Below are positions 35,407 through 44,396 of a stretch of 64,000 nt of DNA, piece after piece. The position numbers and the translations under genes are program-made. A model generated the notes under the pieces. The model ran no database searches and was not told the origin of the DNA. It was given only the letters and a program-made list of their open reading frames with translations. This DNA is from JBALVT01 sp036960305. Its GTDB lineage: Bacteria; Pseudomonadota; Gammaproteobacteria; Pseudomonadales; Halieaceae. The stretch spans positions 62,001-126,000 of the forward strand of contig JBALWA010000005.1 in the NCBI GenBank assembly GCA_036960305.1. The letters run 5' to 3'. How positions within the stretch are numbered: the first letter of the stretch is position 1; each line of letters begins with the position of its first letter.

Positions 35407-36447
35407 TCAATGTAGGTACCTGTCCCTCAACAAGGCAATTTTCGCTTCATCCAGATCCAGGGCTTGCTCATAAAAGTGTTCGCGGGACTGGTAGCGCTGG
35501 TCGATTTCGTGGAAGCAGGCGTTGATATAGTCCGGGTGCACTTCCAGCAAGGGGCGAAGGATTGACTCCGGCAGGGACTTGCCCGAGCGATCGGTAAGGG
35601 ATTTTGACAACCGTTGCAGTTCCTCGTCCACTGGAAAATGGGTATTGGTGAGCAGGTAGTCCTCTACGATGTCCTGCTCGGGCACACCCAGCACATCCAG
35701 TATCAGGGCTGCCGCGAAACCGGTACGGTCCTTGCCCGAGGCACAGTGAATTAGTACCTTGTGCTCTTGTTCCAGCAGCAGTTCAAACATGCGCGCATAC
35801 TGGTGCAGGTGATTGATAACGAAGTCGCGATTGATATCTTCCATCAGGCCGGCGGCATCCTCGATATCGATAATGCCTTCTAGCAGATTATCCATAAAAC
35901 TATCGGCACTGCCCGGGGAAATCGGCAGGCCCTGTAAGCGTGCCGAATGATCGACACCCAGTCGCGACGGATCAAGTTGCTGTTCCGTTACTTTTCGGAA
36001 GTCGCAGACCAGGGTTAAGCCCAGACGATTGACTGCGGCGATATCCACATCGCTCAGGGCTGACAATTTGCCGGAGCGAAACACTTTGCCCCAACGCATG
36101 CGGCGGCCATCGCGGGCTTCATACCCTCCCAGGTCACGAAAATTGGGACTGCCCAATAGCGGCAACTTGCGCTCGGCGATAATGATGGCATCGCCCCCTT
36201 CACTGACCAGGTAAAAATAATGACGGATGCCGACATCGGGGTTGGCGATTTTTACACCGTGCTCGCGGGTGTGCGCAACGGCTTGGCCGCTGGCCACTCC
36301 CCGGTAGAATTGCTCCGGGTAGTCGGCGATATACACGGTCACCGCCGTGTCGGGTTCGCTGCCACTCCATACCAGTAGGTAATCCTGGTCCGGCATCCGC
36401 TCAACCCGACAGGCGTTGGTGTGAAACCTGAAGCGTTCTGCTGTCAT
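35407..36447 (-). CDS. tyrosine/serine protein phosphatase family protein
   Basis: 346 aa. The C-terminal two thirds form a Y_phosphatase3-type domain with FRDLGGYEARDGRRM and the P-loop HCASGKDRTG (about residues 233-242), a Cys-x5-Arg signature with both catalytic residues present. The N-terminal 90 residues look like a small beta-sandwich (RVERMPDQDYLLVWSGSEPD), often found before this domain in proteobacteria. The substrate could be a protein or a phosphorylated small molecule. The ATG overlaps the stop of the upstream kinase-like gene by 4 nt (ATGA), so a phosphatase and a phosphotransferase are made together. Confidence 0.88.
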   Translation of the reverse strand: MTAERFRFHTNACRVERMPDQDYLLVWSGSEPDTAVTVYIADYPEQFYRGVASGQAVAHTREHGVKIANPDVGIRHYFYLVSEGGDAIIIAERKLPLLGSPNFRDLGGYEARDGRRMRWGKVFRSGKLSALSDVDIAAVNRLGLTLVCDFRKVTEQQLDPSRLGVDHSARLQGLPISPGSADSFMDNLLEGIIDIEDAAGLMEDINRDFVINHLHQYARMFELLLEQEHKVLIHCASGKDRTGFAAALILDVLGVPEQDIVEDYLLTNTHFPVDEELQRLSKSLTDRSGKSLPESILRPLLEVHPDYINACFHEIDQRYQSREHFYEQALDLDEAKIALLRDRYLH

Positions 36448-37481
36448 GCAGCGTTACCGGGCTTTCGTAATGCGGGCATGGCTAATAGTTCTGGCAACTG
36501 TTTGTCCAGGCGCTGCAGGGTGGTAAACACCAGGTCGAACTGCTCAGCGCCCCGTATACGCTTAATGGGGTTATCCGCCATGGAGGCGCGGTCCACCACA
36601 TACATCAACCAGTTGAGCCAATCCCCGAGAATGCAGCGCAGGGCCGGCTCAACAAACTCATCGGCAATCACGCCACCGGCCCGTTGATAGGCCGACAGGA
36701 ATGTCTCAAATAACAATGGATCTAACTGCCGGGTAATGCCGCTCCATTCCAGCGCCGTCTGCAGTACTTCACGGACGGGGTTAATCTGGTGAGCTGACTC
36801 CCAATCGATTAGCAGTGACTTGCCTGCGCTATCCCAGAGCACGTTTTTCTGGTCCAGATCACCATGGCTGACCACGAGATGCTGAGCCAGTACCAGAATC
36901 GCGGCTTTGTAGTCCCTGCCAATATCCAAAAACGCCGGCAGCCCCTGCTCGAGCTCCCGGGTATAACGCACGTGCTCGGCACCAGCCCTGCCTATCACCG
37001 CCGTAATGGTCTCTTCGGCATGCATGTCGGCGGTTTTTGGACCAAGCCCGGGCACGCGAATATCGGCCCGGTGCATGGTCGCCAGTATATCGGCAACTTC
37101 CAGGGCATGGCTCTCAGACAACTGGCTAAAAGGCAGCGCGCTGGCCTCAACCCAGGGATAAACCAGGTAGGCCGTGTTATCAAGCAAGTGCAGGTATTCA
37201 CCCCGGCACGACCGTGCCGACACCGCATGGATGCCATAATCGCGGAAGGTATTGGCCACGGTTTCGGTGAGGTTAAAATGTGCGATTACCGCGGGATCGG
37301 CCACATCGGTATCGGAGGAAAGCTGCTTCACCGCGTAGACGGCTTTGTCCGTTTGCAACCGCCACATGCGGTGGTGAAAGCCACCGTGGACAGGACGGAT
37401 AGCCGCTGCGGGCTGACCTAAATCCAGATGGGAGCAGAGTTGGTAGATATGGTCGGGGTTATCGGGCAGGGCAATGCTCAT
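36444..37481 (-). CDS. phosphotransferase, APH/choline kinase-like
   Basis: 345 aa from the ATG at 37481 (GGTGAG upstream); a GTG at 37490 would add three residues. The kinase-like fold has a nucleotide-binding Lys in YAVKQL, catalytic loop SHGDLDQKNVLWD (about residues 205-217) and metal-binding LLIDWESA. This matches aminoglycoside phosphotransferase/homoserine kinase II-type enzymes that phosphorylate a small hydroxyl compound. The adjacent phosphatase gene overlaps by 4 nt. Whether it acts on a metabolite or an antibiotic cannot be told; the catabolic neighbourhood favours a metabolite. Confidence 0.85.
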   Translation of the reverse strand: MSIALPDNPDHIYQLCSHLDLGQPAAAIRPVHGGFHHRMWRLQTDKAVYAVKQLSSDTDVADPAVIAHFNLTETVANTFRDYGIHAVSARSCRGEYLHLLDNTAYLVYPWVEASALPFSQLSESHALEVADILATMHRADIRVPGLGPKTADMHAEETITAVIGRAGAEHVRYTRELEQGLPAFLDIGRDYKAAILVLAQHLVVSHGDLDQKNVLWDSAGKSLLIDWESAHQINPVREVLQTALEWSGITRQLDPLLFETFLSAYQRAGGVIADEFVEPALRCILGDWLNWLMYVVDRASMADNPIKRIRGAEQFDLVFTTLQRLDKQLPELLAMPALRKPGNAA

Positions 37482-37632
37482 AGTAGTCACTCACCAGTAA
37501 CGGGACAGGTCCAGCGTAACATCCGGTGAAAGTATCAACTATGTATGAGATCAATGGTATCCCGATTAAGCGGACACCAACGGCAAACAATGAAGCCCAA
37601 TATTGGGAAAAGTCTTATCTGACCCCATTTCT

Positions 37633-39231
37633 TTATTGCGCTGATTTGAGCTCTCGGCGAAGTACCTCTTTCTTGACTTTGCCGCTGGGGGTACGGGGTA
37701 AATCCGCTACCACTATCACGCGCTCAGGGGTTTTCTGTCTTGCCATGCCCTGCCGCTCGGTAAACTCAGCAACAGTAGCCAGAGACACGTCAGTTACACC
37801 CGTCGCGGGAATGATATAGGCGCAAACGCCCTCTCCCAGGCGTTCGTGCGGCATGGCGACCACCGCTGCTTCGCGTATATCCGGGTGGTCGTGCAGGCAA
37901 TCTTCAATCTCTTTTGCGCTGAGATTTTCACCACCGCGAATAATAATATCTTTCTTGCGGTCGGTAATAAGAATGGCGCCTTCCGGGGTGCAGTGGCCGA
38001 TATCACCGGTAAAGAAAAAGCCGTCCTCACTGTGCGCTTCCCTGTTTTGCTCCGGGTCGGCATACCCCAGAAACATGCCGGGACCCCGTGCGGCAATTTC
38101 ACCATCCTGGCCCGGTGCCACCTCTTGGCCGGCATCATCAACTATCCTGACATCATAGCCATACACATGACCATCGGTGGTCGCCGCCAATTGCGGATCA
38201 TCGCGCCAGCCCAGGGTGATAATAGGGGCTTCGGTACTACCATAGACGCGCATGGTCAGGCAGTTATCGAGAACCTCATACGCCCGTAAGACCAATTGCG
38301 GCGGCACGGCGGCACCGCCACAGGAGAACTGCCGCATGGAGGGCAAGCCATCGCCCCGGGCCTCAGCCACATCAACCAACTCCTGCAAAAATGGCGTGGC
38401 ACCCACCGTCAGACTGCCGCCCACCCGATTGATAAAGTCCACGGCGGCGTTGGCGTCCCAGCGCTCCATCAAGGCCGACCGACACTCGCTGATAAAGGGC
38501 AGGCTAAGTCCACTGGAATAGCCGGTAATGTGGGTGATGGGCGAAGGCATCAGCATGACATCATCGCCATTGATATTGCCGTGCTCGATGGCGTTATCCG
38601 TAATACGTACCAAGGTGTTATGACTGTGTAATACCGCCTTGGGAAAGCCGGTTGTGCCGGAAGTATACAAGCGGCACTTCACGCTATTGGGATCGATCTC
38701 GGGAAGTGACTCGATGGACACTGCCGGATTATCCAGAAGAGCCTCGTAACGCAGCGCCCCCTGGTGTTCGCCGCTGGCGCGCACGGTGACAACATACTCC
38801 AACTCCGGCAGTTCCTCGCGCAGGCCGTTGACCATATTGACGTAATCGATACTGCGGTACTGATCGGGAATGAAAATCAGTCGGGTTCGGGCATCCTTGA
38901 GAATAAAACGTAATTCGGCATCGCGGTAGATCGGCACAATGGGGTTTACCACCAATCCCAGGGCGGCGGCCGCAATATCCAGTGCCGCACCCTCACGCCA
39001 ATTGGGAAACTGAAAGCTGATTACATCCCCGGCTACCAGCCCTAAGGACTGCAAGCCTGTCACCAAACGGCGCGCCTCATCGGCAATCACCGCATAACTG
39101 ACATCGGGTTCGCTTTCTAGAAAAAAAGCGATGTCATCCGGAATCTCTTTCGCCTTGCGAAAAGCCTCCCGGGCGATCGTGGTATTGCGCCAGGTGTGGG
39201 CGTCCCGGGCCAGCCGCTCTGCGCTCAACAT
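37633..39231 (-). CDS. acyl-CoA synthetase (AMP-forming)
   Basis: 532 aa adenylate-forming enzyme. The phosphate loop is YTSGTTGFPKAVLHSHN, the A5 motif is YGSTEAP, the hinge region is TGDIGH...ITDRKKDIIIRGGENL, and the C-terminal catalytic Lys lies in PRTPSGKVKKEVL. It activates a carboxylic acid to its CoA thioester. The sequence type is close to cyclohexanecarboxylate-CoA ligase and long-chain ligases of hydrocarbon degraders. The ATG overlaps the Rieske stop by 1 nt (TGATG). It ends a four-gene unit: DUF35, thiolase-like, Rieske, ligase. Confidence 0.92.
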   Translation of the reverse strand: MLSAERLARDAHTWRNTTIAREAFRKAKEIPDDIAFFLESEPDVSYAVIADEARRLVTGLQSLGLVAGDVISFQFPNWREGAALDIAAAALGLVVNPIVPIYRDAELRFILKDARTRLIFIPDQYRSIDYVNMVNGLREELPELEYVVTVRASGEHQGALRYEALLDNPAVSIESLPEIDPNSVKCRLYTSGTTGFPKAVLHSHNTLVRITDNAIEHGNINGDDVMLMPSPITHITGYSSGLSLPFISECRSALMERWDANAAVDFINRVGGSLTVGATPFLQELVDVAEARGDGLPSMRQFSCGGAAVPPQLVLRAYEVLDNCLTMRVYGSTEAPIITLGWRDDPQLAATTDGHVYGYDVRIVDDAGQEVAPGQDGEIAARGPGMFLGYADPEQNREAHSEDGFFFTGDIGHCTPEGAILITDRKKDIIIRGGENLSAKEIEDCLHDHPDIREAAVVAMPHERLGEGVCAYIIPATGVTDVSLATVAEFTERQGMARQKTPERVIVVADLPRTPSGKVKKEVLRRELKSAQ

Positions 39232-40616
39232 CAGCGGTTAAGGTACTTGTCTAGGGTCTGGTGAAAGTGGCGGATACGCACCTCCTGATAATTGGCCAGC
39301 GTCACAGCGCCTTTCCTAGAGGCCCTCAACCCTTTTTGCACCTGGGGCAGGTTAGCGCCATCCTGGTCGAACACGCGCGCCAGGCCGGCGCCCATAACAT
39401 CCGCCGCAGCAGAGAAAGGCTCATCGGCGGACAACTTGCGGGTCATCGCATCCGCGGGCGCTTCCTCGCCCTCCGGATAGCGGGTCAGAATGAAGACATC
39501 CATGATACAGCTGTTCACATCATCTCCGTTGGGGCGGTGCCGGTAGGTAATAACCGGACCCAGCCCCGCCCAGGGAGCGAAGTTGGGAAACAACAAATAC
39601 AAGTTGGAGTCCATCAATTCAGACATGGTGGCTGTCGCCGTCATGTCTTCACCAATCTGCTCCGAGACGCCTGGAAGATTCATCTCCGCAAACTTTTCCC
39701 TGGCAGTCTGGCCCGGCGCAATCTCGGGACTCTCCTCGGCACCGGCCAGTTCCATCATGCCATCCATCGTATCCTGCTCAGTGAATCGTGTAGCATCGCC
39801 GGGGTTCGGCACACCGTAGGCAGTGATCGTTCGGCTCACATTATCGCCCCAGACATCATACTGGGAGTTATCAATCGCCTGGAAAGGCATTAGCTGTGGA
39901 TGTATCACATTGGCATGGTAGGACTCGATAAAGGCCTCCAGAACCACTTTCCAGTTCGCTGCAATTACCTTCTCAACGTGCACGGACACCGTGCGCTGCT
40001 CGTGTTTCCAGTCGCCGAAATGTTCTGGCAATATCCCCAGGTACTCCTGAAAATCCTGCGCGTTTTCGTCCATATTGATAAACACCCAGCCGCCCCAGAC
40101 TTCCACCTGAACCTCGGGCAAACTGAACTCGTCGGCTTTTACGTGCGGGAAATCCCATTGGCAAGGTGCCCCCTGAAACTCACCTTCCAGATTCCAGCTC
40201 CAACCGTGATAGGGGCACCGCAACTCCTGGGCGCCACCACCTGCACCACGCTTCAGGGCCCGGCCACGGTGCAAACAGGAGTTATAGTAACCCTTGATCT
40301 CACCCGCTTCAGTGCGGGTCAGTAAAATGGAGTCGTTAACAATATCGTAGACAAAATAGTCACCTGACTTGCGTAACTGAGTCTCGCGACAGGCCATCTG
40401 CCATGTCTTGCGCCACATTTTTTCGACCTCCAGGTCAAAAAACTCCTGGGAGGTCCAACGATCAACAGGCAAGTCTTCCGAACCCAAATACGTATCCGTA
40501 GTTGCACGCAGGGCGTCGGGTACGGGGACGGCCTCCTTGTCCAGCAGATCCTGGAAAGTGTCACTGGGATTTCGGGCGGCGATTTGCTCTTTGCTTAGTT
40601 CCACTTTTTCGTTCAT
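39231..40616 (-). CDS. Rieske aromatic ring-hydroxylating oxygenase, alpha subunit
   Basis: 461 aa, longer than the other two Rieske oxygenases here. Cluster ligands are C114-x-H116 (CLHRG) and C134-x2-H137 (CPYHGW). The iron site is in NWKVVLEAFIESYHANVIHPQ. The length and the long C-terminal domain match true ring-hydroxylating dioxygenase large subunits. No beta subunit or electron-transfer gene is adjacent. It lies between the thiolase-like gene (gap 15 nt) and the CoA ligase, so oxygenation of a CoA ester or the free acid is likely. Confidence 0.9.
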   Translation of the reverse strand: MNEKVELSKEQIAARNPSDTFQDLLDKEAVPVPDALRATTDTYLGSEDLPVDRWTSQEFFDLEVEKMWRKTWQMACRETQLRKSGDYFVYDIVNDSILLTRTEAGEIKGYYNSCLHRGRALKRGAGGGAQELRCPYHGWSWNLEGEFQGAPCQWDFPHVKADEFSLPEVQVEVWGGWVFINMDENAQDFQEYLGILPEHFGDWKHEQRTVSVHVEKVIAANWKVVLEAFIESYHANVIHPQLMPFQAIDNSQYDVWGDNVSRTITAYGVPNPGDATRFTEQDTMDGMMELAGAEESPEIAPGQTAREKFAEMNLPGVSEQIGEDMTATATMSELMDSNLYLLFPNFAPWAGLGPVITYRHRPNGDDVNSCIMDVFILTRYPEGEEAPADAMTRKLSADEPFSAAADVMGAGLARVFDQDGANLPQVQKGLRASRKGAVTLANYQEVRIRHFHQTLDKYLNR

Positions 40617-40631
40617 CCGTGCATTCCCTGT

Positions 40632-41777
40632 TCAGCGTGAAAGAATGGTAACGGCGCTGATACCGGGCGCGCCGTAGACATGGGTATAGCCCAGCGAAGG
40701 TTCGCCGGGCACCTGTCTTGCGCCCGCTTCGCCCCGCAGTTGGGTCACGTTTTCCACAATCTGGCGCAGCCCTGAAGCACCAATAGGCTCACCATTAGCA
40801 AGGCAGCCGCCATCGGTATTCACTGGCAGACGACCATTGATTCGAGTTTCACCATTGGCCAACAAATGTTCCTGTTCACCGTGTTCGCAAAAGCCGTTCT
40901 CAGCCATGTGCATAATCTCTGCACCCGACTCCGTATCCTGTAACTGGGCCAGCTGAATATCCGACGGACCAACCCCGGCCATTTCAAAGGCTGCCGCCGA
41001 CGCGTCGCAGGTGGGGCCTGCGTTGTGTTCCAGAGCCTGGGAGGGTGCAAACACTTCAAAAGAGCCATAGCGTCTGGAGCGCAATGCCGCACCCTGGATC
41101 ATAATAGGCGTATCAACCAGCTGTTTCGCCTTGTCCGCGCGACAGACAATCAGCGCCGCGCCCCCTTCTGCCGGGGAGCAAAACATGAACTTGGTCAGCG
41201 GATCGCTGATCATCATCGAATTGGCAATTTCCTCCAAACCAATAGGGGTCTGCCGCCAGGCATTAGGGTTCAGGGAACCGTTGATAAATGCCTTCTCCGC
41301 CACCCGCGCCAAGCTGGTCTCGGATATACCGTAGTCGTGCATATACTTTTGTATCTTCATCGCGAAGAACTGGGTGGTCATCATCATGCCCACCTCACCG
41401 TACCAGCGTCCCAGCCCCATCGCCTCGGGGTCTGCGCTAAAGGCACCCCGGTCGTGCTTGTCGAAGCCAACAACCATGCCCATATCGAATTCACCCGACT
41501 TGACCGCCGCATAGGCCGACATCAAGGAGCTGCCACCGGTGGCGCAACCATTGGACACATTGGTGAAGGGTAAACCCGTTAGTCCCAGTTCATTAACCAG
41601 TGCATCGGCACTGCCCGCACTGGCACTGCCGCCGAAGGCAAACTGCATGTCACGCCAGGCTAGCCCCGCATCCTTAAGTGCAGCACGTGCCGCAAAAGCC
41701 CCCTGCTGCAAACCACTGCGAGTGGGTGTTCTGCCAAAGGGGTGTAGGCCGATACCGATTATCGCTACTTCAGTCAT
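40632..41777 (-). CDS. thiolase-like protein, SCPx/lipid-transfer family
   Basis: 381 aa. The N-terminal half holds a reactive cysteine C78 in VSNGCATGG, and the C-terminal half has NTDGGCLANGEPIGASG, where SCPx-type enzymes carry the His/Cys region. The family covers degradative SCP2-thiolases and the thiolase-like aldolases such as Ltp2 that split steroid side chains together with a DUF35 partner. Such a partner is encoded immediately upstream with a 4-nt overlap, which fits this pairing. Thiolytic or retro-aldol cleavage cannot be told apart from sequence alone. Confidence 0.88.
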   Translation of the reverse strand: MTEVAIIGIGLHPFGRTPTRSGLQQGAFAARAALKDAGLAWRDMQFAFGGSASAGSADALVNELGLTGLPFTNVSNGCATGGSSLMSAYAAVKSGEFDMGMVVGFDKHDRGAFSADPEAMGLGRWYGEVGMMMTTQFFAMKIQKYMHDYGISETSLARVAEKAFINGSLNPNAWRQTPIGLEEIANSMMISDPLTKFMFCSPAEGGAALIVCRADKAKQLVDTPIMIQGAALRSRRYGSFEVFAPSQALEHNAGPTCDASAAAFEMAGVGPSDIQLAQLQDTESGAEIMHMAENGFCEHGEQEHLLANGETRINGRLPVNTDGGCLANGEPIGASGLRQIVENVTQLRGEAGARQVPGEPSLGYTHVYGAPGISAVTILSR

Positions 41778-42214
41778 AGGGATGCCTCCACGGGTCTAAA
41801 AGCAAAGCTCACGATATCGTTGCCCGCCTCGTCCTGGTTCCACACATCGAATACCAATTCCATTTCCATACCTATTTTCAGCTTGTCCGGGTCGTTCTCG
41901 GTCAAACGGCCTTCCACCCTGACCGCCCCGGGCAACTCGACATAGCCAACGCCATAGGGCCGGAACGTTTCCGCCGTTTCACCACTATTGTAGGGCGACT
42001 TGGGCATAAAACGCTGCACGGTCCAGGTCCAGAGTGTGCCGCGTGTAGGCAGTTCCTCTATGACTACTGATGCACCGCCGCAGGCAAGGCAACTGGTTTT
42101 GACCGGAAATTCAACGCACTGGCAATCCTGGCAGCGCGAACCCAATAAACGGGGCGAACTGGAAGGCCAGGTGAACAGGCCGTCGGCGATAGCTAACTGA
42201 CTGGCTGATGTCAT
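41774..42214 (-). CDS. DUF35 zinc-ribbon/OB-fold acyl-CoA-binding protein
   Basis: 146 aa. An N-terminal rubredoxin-like zinc ribbon (C-x2-C ... C-x2-C in CQDCQCVEFPVKTSCLACGG) is followed by an OB-fold (PTRGTLWTWTVQRF ... RVEGRLTEN). DUF35 proteins form complexes with thiolase-like enzymes and help bind the CoA substrate. GGAG is 6 nt before the ATG. It is the first gene of the DUF35-thiolase-Rieske-ligase unit. The divergent space to the ABM gene (42215-42343) has ACAGTTCGGTTTGT at 42266, a weak operator-like sequence. Confidence 0.9.
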   Translation of the reverse strand: MTSASQLAIADGLFTWPSSSPRLLGSRCQDCQCVEFPVKTSCLACGGASVVIEELPTRGTLWTWTVQRFMPKSPYNSGETAETFRPYGVGYVELPGAVRVEGRLTENDPDKLKIGMEMELVFDVWNQDEAGNDIVSFAFRPVEASL

Positions 42215-42343
42215 ACATTACTCCAAAGTACCTGCAGGGATTCTAGCAGCTAGCCAAATATAAAAACAGTTCGGTTTGTTTCTTTTTTGAGGGGCCACTG
42301 CTACCATGGTCGCCTCAATACGCCCATCCAGCAGAGGCACGCC

Positions 42344-42688
42344 ATGACAATACTGATAAACGGCTATGTAGATTTTGCCCCCGGAAATGACAGCAAAGCG
42401 CTGGCCGACGCCACCCAACTGATGGCCGACACTCGCGATCAGAAGGGTTGCCGTGCCTATGTATGGAGCTCAGACCCCACGACACCGGGTAGAGTGTATG
42501 TCTATGAGAACTGGGAAAGCGAAGCCGATCTGGCGGCGCATCTTGCAGGGAAATACTATACGGGCATGCTGGCCCTGCTGGGGAAATATGAACTCCAGGC
42601 CACCGACATCCTGAAATACCGAATTGACCACGCCGAACCCGTCTACGACGAAGAAGGCAATCCCAGAGCAGATTTCTTTACCGGCTAG
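42344..42688 (+). CDS. antibiotic biosynthesis monooxygenase (ABM) family protein
   Basis: 114 aa from the ATG at 42344 (AGAGG upstream). It is a single ferredoxin-like alpha/beta ABM domain with GYVDFAPGNDSKALADATQLM, RDQKGCRAYVWSSD and YVYENWESEADLAAHLAG, which give the characteristic ENW and helical motif. Relatives include cofactor-free monooxygenases and many small proteins of unknown role. It is divergent from the DUF35 operon and convergent with the acyl-CoA dehydrogenase gene. A GC-rich imperfect hairpin at 42699-42723 lies between the two convergent genes and may act as a weak terminator. Confidence 0.85.
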   Translation: MTILINGYVDFAPGNDSKALADATQLMADTRDQKGCRAYVWSSDPTTPGRVYVYENWESEADLAAHLAGKYYTGMLALLGKYELQATDILKYRIDHAEPVYDEEGNPRADFFTG

Positions 42689-42739
42689 TAATGCCGTATC
42701 CGCCAGGCTGACTGCCCGGCGGACATCAACCTCGCCTAT

Positions 42740-43846
42740 TCAGGCACAATCTCCCAACGCGAGAAAGCGATCCAGGTGATGACCGCTATCACCATACATC
42801 GTGTTGAGTTGTATCAGCGCTTTGAAGTGATGGCCAACCGCCAACTCATCACTCATGCCCATTCCGCCATGCAATTGCACAGCCTGCTGTGAGACAAAGC
42901 GTCCGGCCTCACCCAACTTCACTTTAAGCGCACTGGATGCCTGCGCCCTGTCTGTACGCTGCTCCAGATGGGCGAGCACCGCATCGTAAAGCAGCGATTT
43001 CAGGGCTTCACATTGCATGTACATATCGGCCATACGGTGCTGCAGTACCTGGAATTTGCTGATTGGCTGACCAAACTGCTCCCGGGTTTTGGTGTACTCG
43101 ACGGTCATCTCCAGCAAGGCTTCCATACTTCCCAGCGCCTGGGCTCCCATGGCGATGATCAATTCGTCAACCACTGCCTCTACCAGTGGCAGACCATCTT
43201 CGGCCACCTGTATTGCCGGCGTTGAGGAAAACTCAATCGCCGCCCCGGGGGAACCGTCGATCAGGGCCACCGGCCTACGTGTTGTACAGGACGCATCTTC
43301 AACCAGAAAGAGCCCAGGGGCAGATGCACCGGCCACCGTTGCTGTCACCAACAGATGATCTGCTGCTGCGCCATTGACCACTGCAATTTTTTCGCCGTCC
43401 AATCGAAAACCGTCGCCGTCGCGAGTGGCCGTTGTGGTCACCGCATTGAGTTGGTACCCGCCCTGCTGCTCGGCAAAAGCAAAAGCCCACAGGCTCTGCC
43501 CGGCAATCAGGGGTTCCAGAAAGCGGGTCTTGATGGCCGTATCACAGCGTGCCAACAAGGCGCCGCAGGTCAGGACCGTGGAGACATAAGGCTGGACTAC
43601 CAGGCCACGACCCAGTTCCTGCATCAATACCATCACCTCAACGTGAGAGCCACCTAGCCCCCCATCGGCCTCAGAGAAAGGCAAACTCAACCAACCCAGT
43701 TCAGCCATCTGTTGCCAGAGCGCCCCATCCAGCACCTGCTGCGAGTCGCGCAGCGAACGGCACACTTCAACGCCGCAGTGATCACGCACAAACCGGGACA
43801 CGCTGTCCTGCAGCATTAACTGTTCATCATTCAGGGAAAGCTTCAA
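42740..43846 (-). CDS. acyl-CoA dehydrogenase
   Basis: 368 aa, of the shorter ACAD branch often paired in FadE-like heterodimers. It starts at a TTG (43846), the first possible codon giving the standard opening KLSLNDEQLMLQDSVSRFV; AGG is about 10 nt upstream. The C-terminal bundle contains KTREQFGQPISKFQVLQHRMADM and QLHGGMGMSDELAVGHHFKAL. This kind is common in steroid-degrading loci, where two unlike subunits form one enzyme; the partner is not adjacent. It is the third gene of the SDR-SnoaL-ACAD unit. Confidence 0.9.
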   Translation of the reverse strand: MKLSLNDEQLMLQDSVSRFVRDHCGVEVCRSLRDSQQVLDGALWQQMAELGWLSLPFSEADGGLGGSHVEVMVLMQELGRGLVVQPYVSTVLTCGALLARCDTAIKTRFLEPLIAGQSLWAFAFAEQQGGYQLNAVTTTATRDGDGFRLDGEKIAVVNGAAADHLLVTATVAGASAPGLFLVEDASCTTRRPVALIDGSPGAAIEFSSTPAIQVAEDGLPLVEAVVDELIIAMGAQALGSMEALLEMTVEYTKTREQFGQPISKFQVLQHRMADMYMQCEALKSLLYDAVLAHLEQRTDRAQASSALKVKLGEAGRFVSQQAVQLHGGMGMSDELAVGHHFKALIQLNTMYGDSGHHLDRFLALGDCA

Positions 43847-43866
43847 TTCAGGTTTACCTCTTCTCT

Positions 43867-44391
43867 TTATTCAGGATTGGCCGCTGCAACACGTTCTGCG
43901 GCCGTAACAAACACGCCGGTATTACCCGAAGACCACTTCACATATAACCTGGAGTAGCAAATCGTCCAACGACCATCGGGCTGCTGCTCATAGTCATTAT
44001 TGTATTCCCCTACCACGGTGCAAATGTCTTCCGCCCCCGCTTCCGGACCCGTTTCCGGCATCGCAACGTCGGGCAAGATCACATGATCAGCGACCAGGTA
44101 GGCACGACAGCTGATCCTGTCACCCGCCACTGACATCTGGTGATTGGTAATCGCGTGGTGGGTGGTATCGAAGCCATTGATTACGCTTTGCAGCTGGGCC
44201 AGCCAATCCTCCGCACTGCGGGGCACCTGGGCCTGCTCTTCGTTGGGGTCGAGCTCCCCATAATCGATAAAAATACTGTCGGAAAAACAACTGCGAACCA
44301 GAGACCAGTCCTTGGTATCAATGCCCCGGGCGTAGCAATTGTAGTTTTCGACAATCGCCTGTTGCACGACAAGCCGCTCCAATGGATCCAT
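43867..44391 (-). CDS. SnoaL-like protein
   Basis: 174 aa NTF2-like fold. It begins LERLVVQQAIVENYNCYARGIDTKDWSLVRSCF, the standard opening helix region of SnoaL_4 proteins, and continues with FDTTHHAITNHQMSVAGDRISCRAYLVADH. The group includes dehydratases, isomerases and aromatic dioxygenase small-subunit-like proteins. It lies 5 nt after the SDR gene and 20 nt before the ACAD gene, so it is the middle gene of a three-gene unit. A direct enzymatic role on the same substrate is likely but not shown. Confidence 0.8.
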   Translation of the reverse strand: MDPLERLVVQQAIVENYNCYARGIDTKDWSLVRSCFSDSIFIDYGELDPNEEQAQVPRSAEDWLAQLQSVINGFDTTHHAITNHQMSVAGDRISCRAYLVADHVILPDVAMPETGPEAGAEDICTVVGEYNNDYEQQPDGRWTICYSRLYVKWSSGNTGVFVTAAERVAAANPE

Positions 44392-44396
44392 CTGCG

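Noticed and set aside
42699..42723. GC-rich hairpin between the ABM and acyl-CoA dehydrogenase genes
   Set aside because: It has a mismatch and no T-run. It is mentioned only as a possible weak terminator.
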